From Progne subis subis (taxonomy: Eukaryota; Chordata; Aves; Passeriformes; Hirundinidae): a DNA stretch of 64,000 nt. Below are positions 1 to 11,881 of this stretch, one piece after another (within the stretch, counting starts at the first letter, position 1; each line of letters starts with the position of its first letter). Below the pieces are notes generated by a model. It was not told the DNA's origin, did not search any database, and worked only from the letters and a program-made list of their open reading frames with translations. The DNA is taken from NCBI GenBank assembly GCA_022316685.1, contig JAKJHU010000650.1, forward strand, positions 1 through 64,000. Reading direction: 5' to 3'. The position numbers and the translations under genes are program-made.

Positions 1-139
1 TAAGGGCAGCTCAGGAGAGCCCTGCTGGGCCCTGCAAAGGTGATGCTGGAGCTGTCCAGGGCTGAGGAGTGGCTGAAGGCCCTTTAGGAGCCTCCCAGCA
101 GAGAGACTGACCACCCAAAGTTACAGTTCTGGAGTCTCT

Positions 140-215
140 GTAAATGTTCAAACATGACTTTGATGATCCCGTGTGTCCCTTTCAACTCAGAATGTTCTGT
201 GATTCTGTGATTTCA
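140..215 (+). mobile_element. CR1 LINE 3' tail
   Basis: The stretch has the avian CR1 3' end: a run meaning gatgatcc...gtccctttcaactcag followed by repeats of the ATTCTGTG octamer type at 190-210. Only the tail is left. The same fragment occurs at 22440-22520 (+) and 55545-55625 (-). Confidence 0.6.
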
Positions 216-1991
216 ATTGTTGTTCTGCTTCTCTCATCCTCCTGTTGCCTATAATCAAAAGAGAAAAAAACCGCCTTGTAACATCATTAGAACAGAAAAG
301 TAAAAACCAGACCTTAATTGAAGCTTCCAGGTGTCCCAGTGGGGATGGGGCACACCCAGGATCTTATTTTAAAATGTATTAATGTTGATTAATTAGGATA
401 TTTTCCAGGGACATCCAATAGGAGATTCAGTTGCCCCAGTTACACACCCCTGGGTAAACCCATTGGAGGAGGACCATTTCTTCCAAAGAAGCCTTCAAAG
501 GTCTTCTTTGAAAACAAAATGTACTTCTTGCAGGTTTTCCTCCTTATAGTAAAACTATACAGTATTTCTGGAATGTATTTAGAAGGTCTGCTTATTGTTC
601 TAAAATCTAAGAGAAAGAGAGTAATGCACTAGAGTTAATCAAGGATAACACTGATATAAATATCAGTAATAGCAGTTGAATAGAGTTAATTAAGGATTAT
701 AGACATATAACAATATAATAGTAGTTAACAGAGCTATGCATACATGAAAAATGTATAAAAAGTAAAATTCTTTTTGTCACCACCTGAGCCTTCCCACCCT
801 GCTCCAAGCAGGAAATTGAAAACACCCTCAGGAAAGCTCGTGATCTTTACAGCAATCCCAGGCTTACCTTCTTTGGGAAGTATCCTCCAGAGCTGTGCCC
901 AGGCTGGTCTGGAGCTGGGAGCAGCCCTGCCCACACAGCATCTCTCAGCAGCAGCACCTGCCCTGCTCAGGGGCTCCTTCCCCCCACAGCTTTCCCCAGC
1001 GCTGTGAGCAGCTCCCAGGGCTGGCTGAGAGCTGTCCCTGGCAGGCAGCAGAGTCCCTGGCCCAGCACAGTGCCCTGGGCTGCAGGACCCTGCTCTGCAG
1101 GACAGCCCTGGGCACCCCTGGCTGCTCTCCACAAGAGAAAATCAGAGAATGTACTCACAGAGTCTGTAGGCTTTGGGATGTTGCAGCTTTAGGAGATCCC
1201 TGCAGGAGCTGCAGCTGCCTTGTCCTGCAGCCAGAGGTTCCTGTGTCAAGGGCTGGGAGTGATTCTCCCGCAGTCACTTCTCAGCTCCTTCCCAGCCCTG
1301 AGTGATTGCAGCTCTCTGTGCCTGTGTGCTGTGCCCGGGGTGGCTGCAGGCAGTGCCCCAGCCCTGCTGAGCTGGGAGAAGAGTTGCTCATCAAGAGAGA
1401 TGTGTTTTTGAAGCTCTTCTTGGCTTCCAGGAGCTGCTTCTCTGCCAGGGGCCCGGCCCAGCTCAGCAGCACAGACACAGCACAAGGACTTTAATGACCC
1501 TCTTGGGCTTTGTGCTGAGGCCCTGAACATCAGTCCCTGAGAGAGAGCTGAAGAAACCTCTCAGGAACTCCAAGTTAGAATCCAGCTCCAAAGTTTCTTG
1601 AAGTTTTAATGGGTCCCACTGAGGGACTGGACAGAGAAAGTGTCCCCAGGCCCCAGCAGAGCAGAGAACTGGAGGCAGTGATGACAGGTGGGGACAAAGA
1701 GAAGCCAAGTCCTGGTGTCCTGGGGCACAGCAGCCTCTGTGCCACCAAGGGCTGTGAGGAGACACCTTGTCCTGAGGCCCTGGGGCCTCCTGGCACAGCC
1801 CCAGCAGGGCTGGGCACTGTCAGCCCCTTGTGCTGCCCTCAGCATCCCCCTCACATGCCAGTGGCCTCAAAGATGTGCTGTAAGGAGTCCCTGGGGAGCA
1901 TTGGTCAGCAATGGCCCTGGGGGCCTCCTGAATGCTCCCAGGGACTGCAGGTTCTTCAAAGGACTTTGGGTTTTGCTTTTGCCTTGCAGTC
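216..1991. other. Noncoding interval of unit U
   Basis: Bases 216-770 are AT-rich. Bases 770-1990 are GC-rich and hold several open frames on both strands, none of them resembling a known protein. The matching blocks at 22680-24430 and 53716-55400 do not keep the same frames open, which argues against coding. Copy 2 has a poly-T tract here (22879-22917) that this copy lacks. No gene recognised. Confidence 0.5.
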
Positions 1992-2580
1992 TGTGTGGGG
2001 CTTGTGCAATCATGGCCTGCAATTATTTGTTCTAATTAGTCCCTTGAGAGACTTTGTCAGGAACAACACTCAGTGGGGCTCATTAATGCTTCAAGGTACT
2101 TCAGTTATTTTAAGGTACTTGGTGTTTCCCTTTTAAATTTGTCTCTATGAGAAAAAAGAGTAATCATGGCCTTAGTTATCTACCTTAATTAGTCCCTTGG
2201 GATTCTTAGTCAGTAACAATAATCAGTGGGGCTCATTAATACTTCAGGATACTCAAAGTTTATTAAGGAACTTCTTTTTGACACTGAGTCTGAGAGGTTT
2301 GTGCAGTCATGCTTTAATTAATCCCTAGAGATTCTTAGCCAGTAACCACACTCAGTGGGGCTCATTAATACTTTGAGATACTCAAGGTGTTTAAGGTACT
2401 TTGGATTTTCCTTCCCACATTGAGTCTCTGAGAGGTTTTTGTGCAATTCTGGCCTCCAATTCTCTCTTCCAAGGACTCCATGAGGAGCCTGTGTTTGGGA
2501 TGGACCTCTGTGGGACCCATTGATGCATCGAGACGCTTTGGGTTTTCCTTCTGACTTTGACTCCTGGAAAGGTTTGTGCA
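1992..2580. repeat. About 140-bp tandem repeat, four to five units
   Basis: Each unit runs: gaggtttgtgcaatcatggc, ccaattat, ctaattagtccctt, a gap, cactcagtggggctcattaa, aaggtact, then a T-rich stretch and a degenerate gagtctctgag junction. Units are visibly diverged and vary from about 125 to 150 bp. The last one (about 2430-2580) is the most altered. The same array lies at 24431-25140 and, inverted, at 53050-53715. Confidence 0.75.
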
Positions 2581-3690
2581 ATTTCCTCTCAGGCCCTGAG
2601 GTTCCAGAGCTCAACACCAAATTCCCCACAGGGCTCATTAGGAGAAAGCAAGTTCTTGGATGTGCCTTGAGTTCCCGCTGGTCTGCTGCAGTTCATTAGG
2701 AATTTTTTTTTATAGAGTTATGGAGAAATATTTCAAATAGCTTCTGTTAAACCCATGTTCCTATTTTCAAGGGTGTATTTTTCCTCTTTAGAGCAGAGGT
2801 GATTGCAGCATTCAGTGACTGATATTGACCCAGGGTCTCTCCTCAGGAGTTCTGGTCTGCTCAGAGAACCTGTGCCTTGAGGTCTGACCCAGTGTGGACA
2901 ACCTTGCTGCACATCCCCCAACCCCATCCTGCATCTCCTCACTCACCTGGGACCTGCTTTGCTCAGAGAACTGGCTACACTCAGACAAAGAGGAGCTTTC
3001 TTCCTTTTTTGGCAATCTAAAACTCTGAAGTTTCAGGAAATCTCCTCAAGTGTGTGCCAAGCCCAAGGTGCCACCAAGGAGGTTGCCCTTCCCCAAGGCA
3101 GAACCATGCAAGGAATGTTTTAGACACACAGGAAGTTCTACAATAAACATAAATCCAGAGGTGGCTGAAGGCAGAATTAGACCAGCTCCTGAAGGACAGA
3201 CAAGCTTTGAACTCCTTGCAGCTCAAAGATCCAGGTGGGTTGTTGGGAGGTGTGTGACTGAGACAAGAGTGAGATGAAAGGGAAATGCGGAGAGCCCTGG
3301 AAGTGCTTGTGCAGACAGGCTGTGGGGAAGGGCCCTGCAGCCCTGCCCTGGGCCGGGAGTGAGGGTGGATCATCATCCCAACCTGCCCTGGGCCATTGCA
3401 AGGGGCTGTGGCCATGGACACTGCACTGACCCCTCTGCACCAGCCCCGTGCTCAGGGCTGGTGTCACTGCCCAGAGCCAGAGGGGATCCCTTGCTGGGGG
3501 CTTGTGCCACGGCCACCTGCCCTGTGCCGCGCTGGCTGCTCAGGTGCCGCGGAACCAGCAGCAAATGCCACTGCCAGGGCCAAAGGCCAGCTCAGCCAGA
3601 CAGAAAGGGGCAATGCTGGGCACTGCTTCCATGGCAGCCCTCCCTGGGACACCACACCTGGGTCACCTGTCATGGAATTGCCATGGAAAC
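2581..3690. other. Noncoding interval of unit U
   Basis: There is no convincing gene. Compared with copies 2 and 3 (25141-26330 and 51825-53049), this copy lacks a stretch of about 250-300 bases (counterpart near 25775-26045). At about 3674-3687 sits TTGCCATGGAAAC, a further RFX-like X-box half-palindrome that all three copies keep in some form. Confidence 0.5.
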
Positions 3691-4015
3691 CCGGCTGACT
3701 GGAAATGCACTGGTGGACAAAGGTTTTAGCGGGGTCAGTCACAAAGGGTGGTGGTTTTAAACTAAAGGAAGGGAGGTTCACATAAGGGGAGATAAGGAGG
3801 AAAGTTTTGAAGATGAGGTTGGTGATGCATCAGAACAGGTTCCGTGGGAGGTGCTCAATGCCCCATCCCTGGAAATATTCAAGTCCAGCTGGGACAGGTC
3901 TCTGAACAACATGATCTGGTGAAACATGCCCGTGCTCAAGGCAGGGGTTTGGATGAGATGAGCACTGCAGAGCTCTTCCCATCCAAACCATTCCAGGATT
4001 GCATGGGGAGAAGGG
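3691..4015 (+). mobile_element. CR1 LINE 3' fragment
   Basis: In broken frames the sequence reads like the CR1 end region: a lysine-rich FKLKEGRF-like stretch, then PREVLNAPSLE-like and LDEMSTAE-like pieces (about 3750-3980). This is typical of the last part of avian CR1 ORF2 and its 3' UTR. It is 5'-truncated and has stops. Copies: 26331-26640 (+) and 48571-48905 (-). Confidence 0.65.
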
Positions 4016-4996
4016 GCTGCTCACTGGACTCCAGCCACTCCCTTGACTCCTCCTTGTCTCTGCTGGAGCCCACATGCAGCAGCCAAAGCCAGCCCCTTCT
4101 CTGGCCTTTCCCTGCCCTGCCCCAGGGGCTGACAGAGCCAGGCTGGCACAGGTGACCTTTAGGCTTTGCAGGGCTCAGGCACAGCGGCTGGGACAGAGCC
4201 AGGGCTCAGGTCACACTCTGTGGGCTGGGGCAGAGCCCATCCAGGAATGAGCCCTGGAGCAGCAGCTCTGCAGTGGTGGCCACCAGGCCGCCTTGCCAAG
4301 GGAGGCTTCTGGCCATGGCCTGGAAGCAGCTGCTGCTGCCAAGGTGCCTTTGGTGCCTCAGGCTCTCCCTGGCACAGCTCCCAGCACGGCACTCTGCACT
4401 TGTGCCCGAGGCCTTCACTGTGCTGGGGCTGGCCTGGGGCTTTTCCTGCAGCGGGATCTGCCATGGTCCTGGCACAGGAAAGGCAGTTCCTGCTGGAGCA
4501 GGAGGCTCTGCCTCCAATGGGCTCAAACAACTCCAGCAAAGCCCTGTTTACTTCAAAATTACTTCCTAGAGCACTATAATTGTTAAAGCTCCTATACTGT
4601 GGACTAAATAACTCTTTTTTTTTTTTTTTTTAATTTACTCTCTGGTGTAAATAAATCTGCCTAATCATGATCAGAATAAATGATTGCTGTGTTTATACAA
4701 TTTTTTTCTGGTATTCCATCGTTAATCCTGTGGGACAAATTGCATACGGTTTAAACCCATCTGTCCAGTCATTTAGACATAAGCCTTTGACAAAAATCAG
4801 GGGCTAGCATTGGATCCAGCTGCTGAGTCCTCATTCTGAGATGGAATTTTAAAAGTCTAGGCATCCTGGAGGGATCTGAGGATCCATGGTGGCTGTTGGG
4901 TGTCATTTCTCCACCTCATGACTCAGCAGGAAGTTCTCCAATGAAGAAACAAAGCTTTTGCCTGAAGCTCCCACCCTGCCCATGACAGGAACCCCT
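4016..4996. other. Noncoding interval of unit U
   Basis: A GC-rich half (4016-4570) is followed by an AT-rich half with a poly-T tract at 4614-4632. Frames in the GC-rich half are open on both strands in all three copies, but none matches a known family and the composition explains the openness. A 90-bp piece of this block (about 4150-4250) also turns up inside unit S at 11785-11881 and 40994-41085. Confidence 0.5.
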
Positions 4997-5303
4997 GTGA
5001 GTGTCTGGGACATCCTGGCTCTTTGGCAGCCTGGGGACTCCTGGGATGTGACCGTGGAGCCCCCGTGAGTGCCTGTGACAGATCGGTGCCTTTGCAGCCC
5101 AAGGTGCCCTGGGATGTCAGCATGGAATGGCTGTGACTGCCTCTGACCACAGGGCTCTTGAGCATCCCCAGAAAGCCCTGGGAGGTCTCCATGGAGCCCC
5201 TGTCTCTGCCTGTGACATTCCAGCTCTGGAACAGCCTGGAGACTCTTGGAAAGTCCCCACGGAACCCCTCTGAGGGCCTGTGACAACTCGGTTCCTTAGC
5301 AGG
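4997..5303. repeat. 68-69 bp minisatellite, about 4.5 units
   Basis: Units begin GTGAGTG(T/C)CTG and end near ...TGGAGCCCC(C/T). Successive starts fall near 4997, 5066, 5134, 5203 and 5271. The array runs directly into the 41-bp array. Copies: 27619-27925 and, inverted, 47273-47583. Confidence 0.8.
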
Positions 5304-5308
5304 CAAAA

Positions 5309-5697
5309 ATCACCAGCCTCTGTTGCTATGTTCAGTTTCCATGACAACCATCACCAGCTCCTGTTGCCATGGTCAGTTTCCATGGCAACCATCATCAGCT
5401 CCCTGTTGTTATGGTCAGTTTTCATGGCAACCATCACCAGCCCCTGTTGCTACGGTCAGTTTCCATGGAACCATCACCAGCCCCTGTTGCTATGGTCAGT
5501 TTCCATGGCAACCATCACCAGTCCCTGTTGCTATGGTCAGTTTCCATGGCAACCATCACCAGTCCCTGTTGCTACGGTCAGTTTCCATGACAACCATCAC
5601 CAGCCCCTGTTGCTCTGGTCAGTTTCCATGGCAACCATCACCAGCCCCTGTTGCTATGGTCAGTTTCCATGGCAACCATCACCAGCCCCTGTTGCTG
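5309..5697. repeat. 41-bp minisatellite, about 9.5 units
   Basis: The unit is TTGCTATGGTCAGTTTCCAT followed by GGCAACCATCACCAGCCCCTG. The period of 41 is not a multiple of three, so a reading frame passes through all three phases and repeats every 123 bases; every phase lacks stops, which gives long spurious frames such as 5280-6320. GTTTCCATGGCAAC in each unit resembles an RFX X-box. Copy number differs between units: about 7.6 at 27926-28238 and 7.5 at 46962-47269. Confidence 0.9.
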
Positions 5698-5779
5698 GGT
5701 CGGTCCCTTGGCAGCTCCATGCAGATCCCATGCCAGGGCTGGTTCCATGGACACCAGCTCAGGCCTGGAGCCAGAGCCC

Positions 5780-5793
5780 GTTGCCATGGCAAC
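5780..5793. promoter_or_regulatory. Perfect RFX X-box palindrome
   Basis: GTTGCCATGGCAAC is a self-complementary 14-mer that fits the RFX transcription factor X-box consensus exactly. It lies 83 bases beyond the 41-bp array and is intact in all three copies (28320-28333 and 46865-46878). Binding is inferred from sequence only. Confidence 0.55.
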
Positions 5794-5836
5794 CATTTGC
5801 AGTCCCATTCCCAGGGCCATGGGATCCCAGAAGCAC

Positions 5837-6110
5837 AGAATTGGCTGAGCTGGGAGGGAGCCATCAGGATCCTCGAGTCCAGCTCCTGGCCCTGCACAGG
5901 ACACCCCAACAATCCCAGCCTGGGCCTGGCAGCGGTGTCCAAACGCTGCTGGAGCTCCCAGAGCCCTGGAGCTGTGACCCTTCCCTGGGAGCCTGTTCAG
6001 TGCCCCAGCAGCCGCTGGGGGAAAAACCTTTTCCTCAGATCCAACCTAAACCTGCCCCGACTCAGCTCCAGCCCTTCCCTCCAGTGCTGTCCCTGGGCAC
6101 CAGAGTGAAG
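5837..6110 (-). mobile_element. CR1 LINE 3' fragment
   Basis: On the minus strand this reads as the familiar CR1 end: GNLFTLVP-like residues, then FRLDLRKRFF-like residues and a tail ending near 5837 in CAGAATTGGC on the plus strand. It is 5'-truncated. Copies: 28371-28675 (-) and 46530-46835 (+). Confidence 0.7.
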
Positions 6111-6722
6111 AGGTTCCCACAGCCCCCAGCCAGGGACCCGCTCCCAAGGCTGCTGCCAGGGCAACCAGGGCTGGCACCAGCTGGGATGCTCGGTTTCCAT
6201 GAGCTGGGATTTAGGAATGGGATTCTGCAATTCCGTGCTCCTACTAAAACCATGTCAGCGCTCACTGGCCTTCAGCCTCTCATGGAAAGTACAAAAGACA
6301 GAAATCGTGGGCTGGGATAAGAACTATTTACTGAGAACAGCAACAAGATAAGGTACCAATAGGAACAGAAACAAAATTGATAACAGAATGGATAAGCCAA
6401 ACCATATACAGGGAAAACTACAACAACACTGACCAGCGCTTCCCAGCTACGTATTTCCTCCTGGGAAAGGACACCCTTCTCCTTGGCAGAGAGAGAGTCC
6501 CTTTCCTGACTCTAAAAATGATGGCACTATGGCCAGACCCTCATGTTCTTTGGTCCCACCTCACATCATTGCCAGGTGCAGAGAAAGTGAGAAGTGACTT
6601 CTCAGCAGGGCCATGGGAAATGTGGGTCACCAGAGCTCTGCCCAATGTGGCTCCTCTGATGGAGGATGGAGTTGGAGAAGCTCACAAAAGCTCCCAAAGT
6701 TGGGGCACTCATAGGGCTTCCC
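6111..6722. other. 3' flank of the zinc finger copy
   Basis: No gene seen. The block is shared by all U copies (28676-29295 and 45919-46529). A piece of it, around 6520-6660, is also present in the U remnant inside S (about 11630-11780 and 41085-41245). Confidence 0.5.
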
Positions 6723-7891
<1,169 letters not shown>

Positions 7892-9086
7892 CCAACCAAG
7901 GTTTGGGAATGGGAAATCCTGGTTTGGGATAAAAACAAGGGATGAGTATGTTGAGTTTGAATGTCCCTTCTGCTCAAGTCCATCTCTACAAGTCACCAGA
8001 CATCTGGAGTCCCTAATAGCCTATCAAACACCAAGGTCAGCCCTGAAAATTCCTTTGTGGAGTTGCCTGTCTCTGGTCTCCCTGCCCTCCCCAGGCTGTG
8101 GGAATCCCAGGAATCTGAAAAGCTCCCCCCTTTTCCATTTTCCATTTAGGAATGCTGGAGGTTTGGGGCTTCATGATCCCTCTCCCTTGATTCTCTGCTT
8201 TGGGTTGCAGGGGCTCCAAGGAGTGCCCCCTGCCCCTCTCCAAGCTGTTGAAGGTCCTGCGAATTGCAGCGCTCCTCCGTGTCTGGGGTCCTGGGGGACA
8301 CAGGGCTCTGCTCCTCCAGGCTGCCTCTGCCAGCAGCTGCCACTGGGACCCCCCAATGTCCACCCAAGTGGCATTTTCCACCCACCTCTGGAGTTCTTAC
8401 TTCTACAAACATCCCCAACAACAACAACAAAAAACAAAAACAAAAACAAAAACAAAAAAAAAACAAAACAAAAACAAAACAAAAAAAAACCAAAAAAAAA
8501 AAACAAAAACAAAAACAACCCAGGGCCAACTCAAGATACCTGTGCTGATCTCCCTGTCTTGGGCTGGTAAGACAGGTGTCTGCTATGGAAGGCTGGAGCG
8601 TGCCTTGAAATGGAAAATACAAACCCCCTCTCTTTGAATTATAATTTTGAAATTAACGGGCTCTCAAGCAAAGATATGGCAATCGGAATATCAGTTCTTC
8701 AGTAGGAAAATTAAACTAGAAATGCAGTAGTAAAAAAAACCACCACAAAAAGGCCCAAAATATAAGACTCAGAATCCAACCTGACACCTGGGTAGTCAGG
8801 GTGTTGCTGGCAGTGTAATCAAATTGTGGCAGCAGTCCTCCTGGAGTGACAGATGTGGTTTTGTTGGAGCAATGATCTTGTAGAAGGGTGTAGTTTTCTT
8901 CTGAAGGTCCAGTGGTGATGTAGATGGGTCTGGTCTTCCTCTGGGAATCCAGTGGAAACCAGGCTGCTTCTGATGTTTCAATCTCAGATTATATCCAGGT
9001 CTGGAATGCTTGGCTCCTCCCTCTGGGTGGAGCATCTCACAATGGGATGTGTAATTTTATCAGTCATGCAGTGAGACTCAATGGCC
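7892..9086. other. ZNF upstream flank and A-rich tract
   Basis: This is the upstream side of the ZNF copy and holds no gene. Bases 8418-8520 are an A-rich (CAAAAA-type) simple repeat, which is (CAAA)n at 31064-31130 in copy 2 and nearly absent in copy 3 (near 44205). Lysine-rich frames here only translate this repeat. Confidence 0.6.
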
Positions 9087-9259
9087 CATTACCAGAAGAG
9101 ATCTCCCTGGAGGGAGGATGGGTCATGGAAGAGATCAAGAACACTGCCCCTTTTGGTTTTAACAGCTGGCCCATTAAGAGAAGATCCCCCTCAGAGATAT
9201 GAGGAATGAATGGGTCATGGAAGAGATAAACAACCTGCCCTCCTGGTTTTAACAGATGG
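9087..9259. repeat. Imperfect 85-88 bp tandem dimer
   Basis: Two monomers start CATTA(C/A), contain GGGTCATGGAAGAGAT and end in GGTTTTAACAG(C/A)TGG. The dimer sits just outside every arm on the ZNF side (31695-31868 and 43455-43635) and is also in the U remnants inside S (11455-11630 and 41250-41425). Confidence 0.7.
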
Positions 9260-9311
9260 TAATGGCATACATTTTTTCAGTTACATCTTGCATTGCAAGA
9301 CAGGGCTTGAT

Positions 9312-10790
9312 GCTCCTTGCCCAGGCTCTCTCCAGAACACGCCCAGGCCAATGCTCAGCAGAGAAAAGCCCCCGTGAGCAGCCCCAGGGTGGCCGTGGGC
9401 AGGCTGGGGGCAAACAGCATGGCTGGGGCTCTGCAAGGTGCCTGGGGGAGATGGGAAGGAGCAGCAGAGCAGGGGCTGATCCATCCCCACTGTGCTGGAC
9501 ACCCCAGGGCAGCGTCCCAGAGCGTCCTCATGCACCTGCCAACAACATCCCCCCTCTGCAGCCCTGGCCTCTCCCCCACCTCACACAGGTGCCACATCCT
9601 TGCAGGCACAGACACGGCAGCACTGGCTCAGGAGCCCCTGTGTGCACTGCCCAGAGCAGGCGTGAGCACCCCCATGGTGTTGGTGTGGGGAGATGAACTG
9701 AGTGAGCAACAAATGCCATCATCAGCCCCTGGGGCTAGGAAGGGCTGGGGGCCAGCAGGGAAAGCACTCAGGTTTGTGGTGGCCTCTGAAGTCATCCAGA
9801 AAGTTTGTTCCCATGAGCTGTGAGTTTCCTGTGCCACTGCAGATGTTGTTGCTCAGAGCCAGGGCTGCCTGGCAGCCATCCCCAAACTGCCCTCAGCATT
9901 TCCTTTGCTTCACCTTGGCTTTCTTTACTCTTCCTGGTGCAAATTTATTTCTATTGCCCAGACCTGTTCCCTTCCCATCCCATCACTGGTTGCCCTTTCC
10001 TCTTTGGCCCCACTCCCCATTTCAGTTCCTGAGTTCCCAGCACCATGGGAACATCCCTTGGGGAGCAGGATCATCCTCCAAGTACTTCAGGAATTGTCTG
10101 CAGGTTCCTGCAGTGCCTCCTGCTGCTCCCTTGCCGGGGCACCACAGGGCAGGGGGCACATCTGGGCTGCTGTGTCTGGCTCTGGGGCTCCCTGTTGTGG
10201 GCAAGGAGGAGGAGCTGCAGAGGCTCTGCAGGACTGACAGGATGGGCTTTGGGGCTGTGAGGAGAAGTTGAGGCAGATGGGCTGCTGGACCTTCTGGAGA
10301 GGAGGCCCCAGGGCTCATGCTGCAACTGCTGCACTGATGGTTTCAGATAACCACAGAATCAGCAAGGTTGGAGAAGGCGATCAACAAATCGAACCTTTGC
10401 CCTGACACTGCCTTGTCTTCCCGGAGCCTCCTCTTCTCCAGGATGAACAACCCCAACTCCCTCAGCCACTCCTCACAGGACTTGTGTTCTAGACCCCTCA
10501 CCAGCCTTGTTGTTCTTCTCTGGACATGCTCCAGCCCTTCCATGTCCTTCCTAAGATGGGGGCCCCAGAACTGGACTCAGCACTCGAGGTGCTGCCCAAC
10601 GAGTGCTGAGCACAGAGGAAGAATCACTGCCCTGGTCCTGATGGTCACACTGTCCTGATCCAGGCCAGGAGCCATTGGCCTTTTTGGCCACCTGGGCACA
10701 CTGCTGGCTCATGTCCATCCTGCTGTCCATCTGTCCCCCCAGGTCCCTTTCTGCCTGGTTGCTGCCCAGCCACTCTGTCTCCAGCCTTTT
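9312..10790 (+). repeat. Arm 1 of the U/S array (+)
   Basis: The arm starts at GCTCCTTGCCCAGGCTCTCT, where U-side sequences diverge, and runs through a GC-rich block (9312-9890) and a T/C-rich block into a CR1 fragment. The same sequence occurs five times with alternating orientation. This copy ends early at a CR1 fold-back. A frame of about 80-107 codons is open in the GC-rich block of all arms but resembles nothing known. Confidence 0.8.
10345..10788 (-). mobile_element. CR1 LINE fragment in arm 1
   Basis: The minus strand encodes the typical CR1 ORF2 C-terminal motif: [18 protein letters not shown], then [11 protein letters not shown] and LEKRRLRED (10343-10543). The 3' end is at 10345. 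It is 5'-truncated and stops abruptly where an oppositely oriented CR1 end begins. Confidence 0.85.
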
Positions 10791-11028
10791 CTCCTGGAGA
10801 AAAGGAGTCTCAAGGGAGTCAAGGCAGTGTCAGGGCACAGGTTGGACTTGATGATTTCCATAGTCTTTTTCAACCTTGCTGAGTCTGTGATTCTCTGAAA
10901 CCACCCTTGCAGCAGTTGCAGGATGAGCCCTGGGCCTCCTCTTCAGAAGGTCCAGCAGCCCAGGTGCCTCAGCTTCTCCTCACAGCCCCAAAGCCCATCC
11001 TGTCAGTCCTGCAGAGCCTCTGCAGTGC
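10789..11028 (+). mobile_element. Second CR1 3' end, inverted against the first
   Basis: From about 10789 the sequence reads as a CR1 3' end on the plus strand (GGTTGGACTTGATGAT near 10842, end near 10890), then as an inverted piece of arm sequence (10895-11028). With 10345-10788 this makes a fold-back with almost no spacer. S2 has the mirror image at 41800-42495. Confidence 0.75.
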
Positions 11029-11400
11029 AGGGGAAGCACTGGGCAACCGAATAGCAGAATCAATATGATTTTAGCAGAAGTAATTTATTATATATATATA
11101 TATATATGTATGTATATAAAATTTAATATATTTTTTGTTTATGTTAAACACAAGTTATAGATTCTAGCATTACTGTCCACACACACAGGTTCTCTCAGTT
11201 GGCTGAGCCACTTGTTCACAAGGGCAGGCACACATCCTTCAGGACACCCAATTGGTCAAGCGTCCATCATCTTGTTGCGGGATCTCTAAGTTTTGCATTG
11301 TTTGTAAACAGTTTCACAGGCTCTTGGTTCTTATTTTTAGTCCTGTTGTTATCTCAGTAGCCTTGAGGAATTCCTGAGAGCTCCTGGGCAAGGAGCCTCA
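11029..11400 (-). mobile_element. LTR-like segment, type a
   Basis: The segment is shared with 41487-41799 in reverse. Read on the minus strand it has a CTATAA box-like stretch, an A/T-rich AATAAA-like region (expanded here to a (TA)n tract at 11086-11120) and an end near GCCCAGTG...CTGCA, which looks like a solo LTR of an endogenous retrovirus. No target duplication found because the borders are joined to other repeats. Confidence 0.4.
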
Positions 11401-11881
11401 AGCCCTGTCTTGAAATGCAAGATGTAACCAAAAAAGTGGTATTCTATTACCATCTGTGAACACCAGCTGGGGCAGGTTGTTTATCTCTTCCATGACCCAT
11501 CCCTCATATCTCTGAGGGGGATCTTCCCTTAATGGGCCAGCTGTTAAAACCAAATGGGGCAGTGTTCTTGATCTCTTCCATGACCTGTCCTCCCTCCAGG
11601 GAGATATCTTCTGTTAATGGGCCATTGCCACTTTGGGAAGGGCTCTGGTGACCCAGGTTTCCTGTGACCCATGCTGAGAAGTCACCTGTCCCTTTCTCTG
11701 CCCCTGGCAATGATGTGAGGTGGGACTGAAGAACATGAGGGTCTGGCCATGGTCCCATCATTGCATTTGAGCCCATCTCAGGGAATTTCTGGCTGGGCTC
11801 TGCCCCAGCCCACAGAGTGTGACCTCAGCCCTGACTCTGTCCCAGCCGCTGTGCCTGAGCCCTGCAAAGCCTAAAGGTCAC
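11401..11881 (-). repeat. Collapsed remnant of unit U inside S1
   Basis: On the minus strand, in the same order as in U, are a piece of the 4150-4250 block (11785-11881), a piece of the ZNF 3' flank (about 11630-11780), the 85-88 bp dimer (11455-11630) and the edge of the arm. The minisatellites, CR1 and the whole ZNF between them are gone. The counterpart in S2 is 40994-41486. Confidence 0.7.

Noticed and set aside
5280..6320. 346-codon frame over the 41-bp minisatellite
   Set aside because: It is a translation of a tandem repeat that is open in every phase, continuing into an antisense CR1; not a gene.
8200..8637. Lysine-rich frames near 8400-8520 and their phenylalanine-rich antisense
   Set aside because: They translate an A-rich simple repeat; the tract differs in each U copy.
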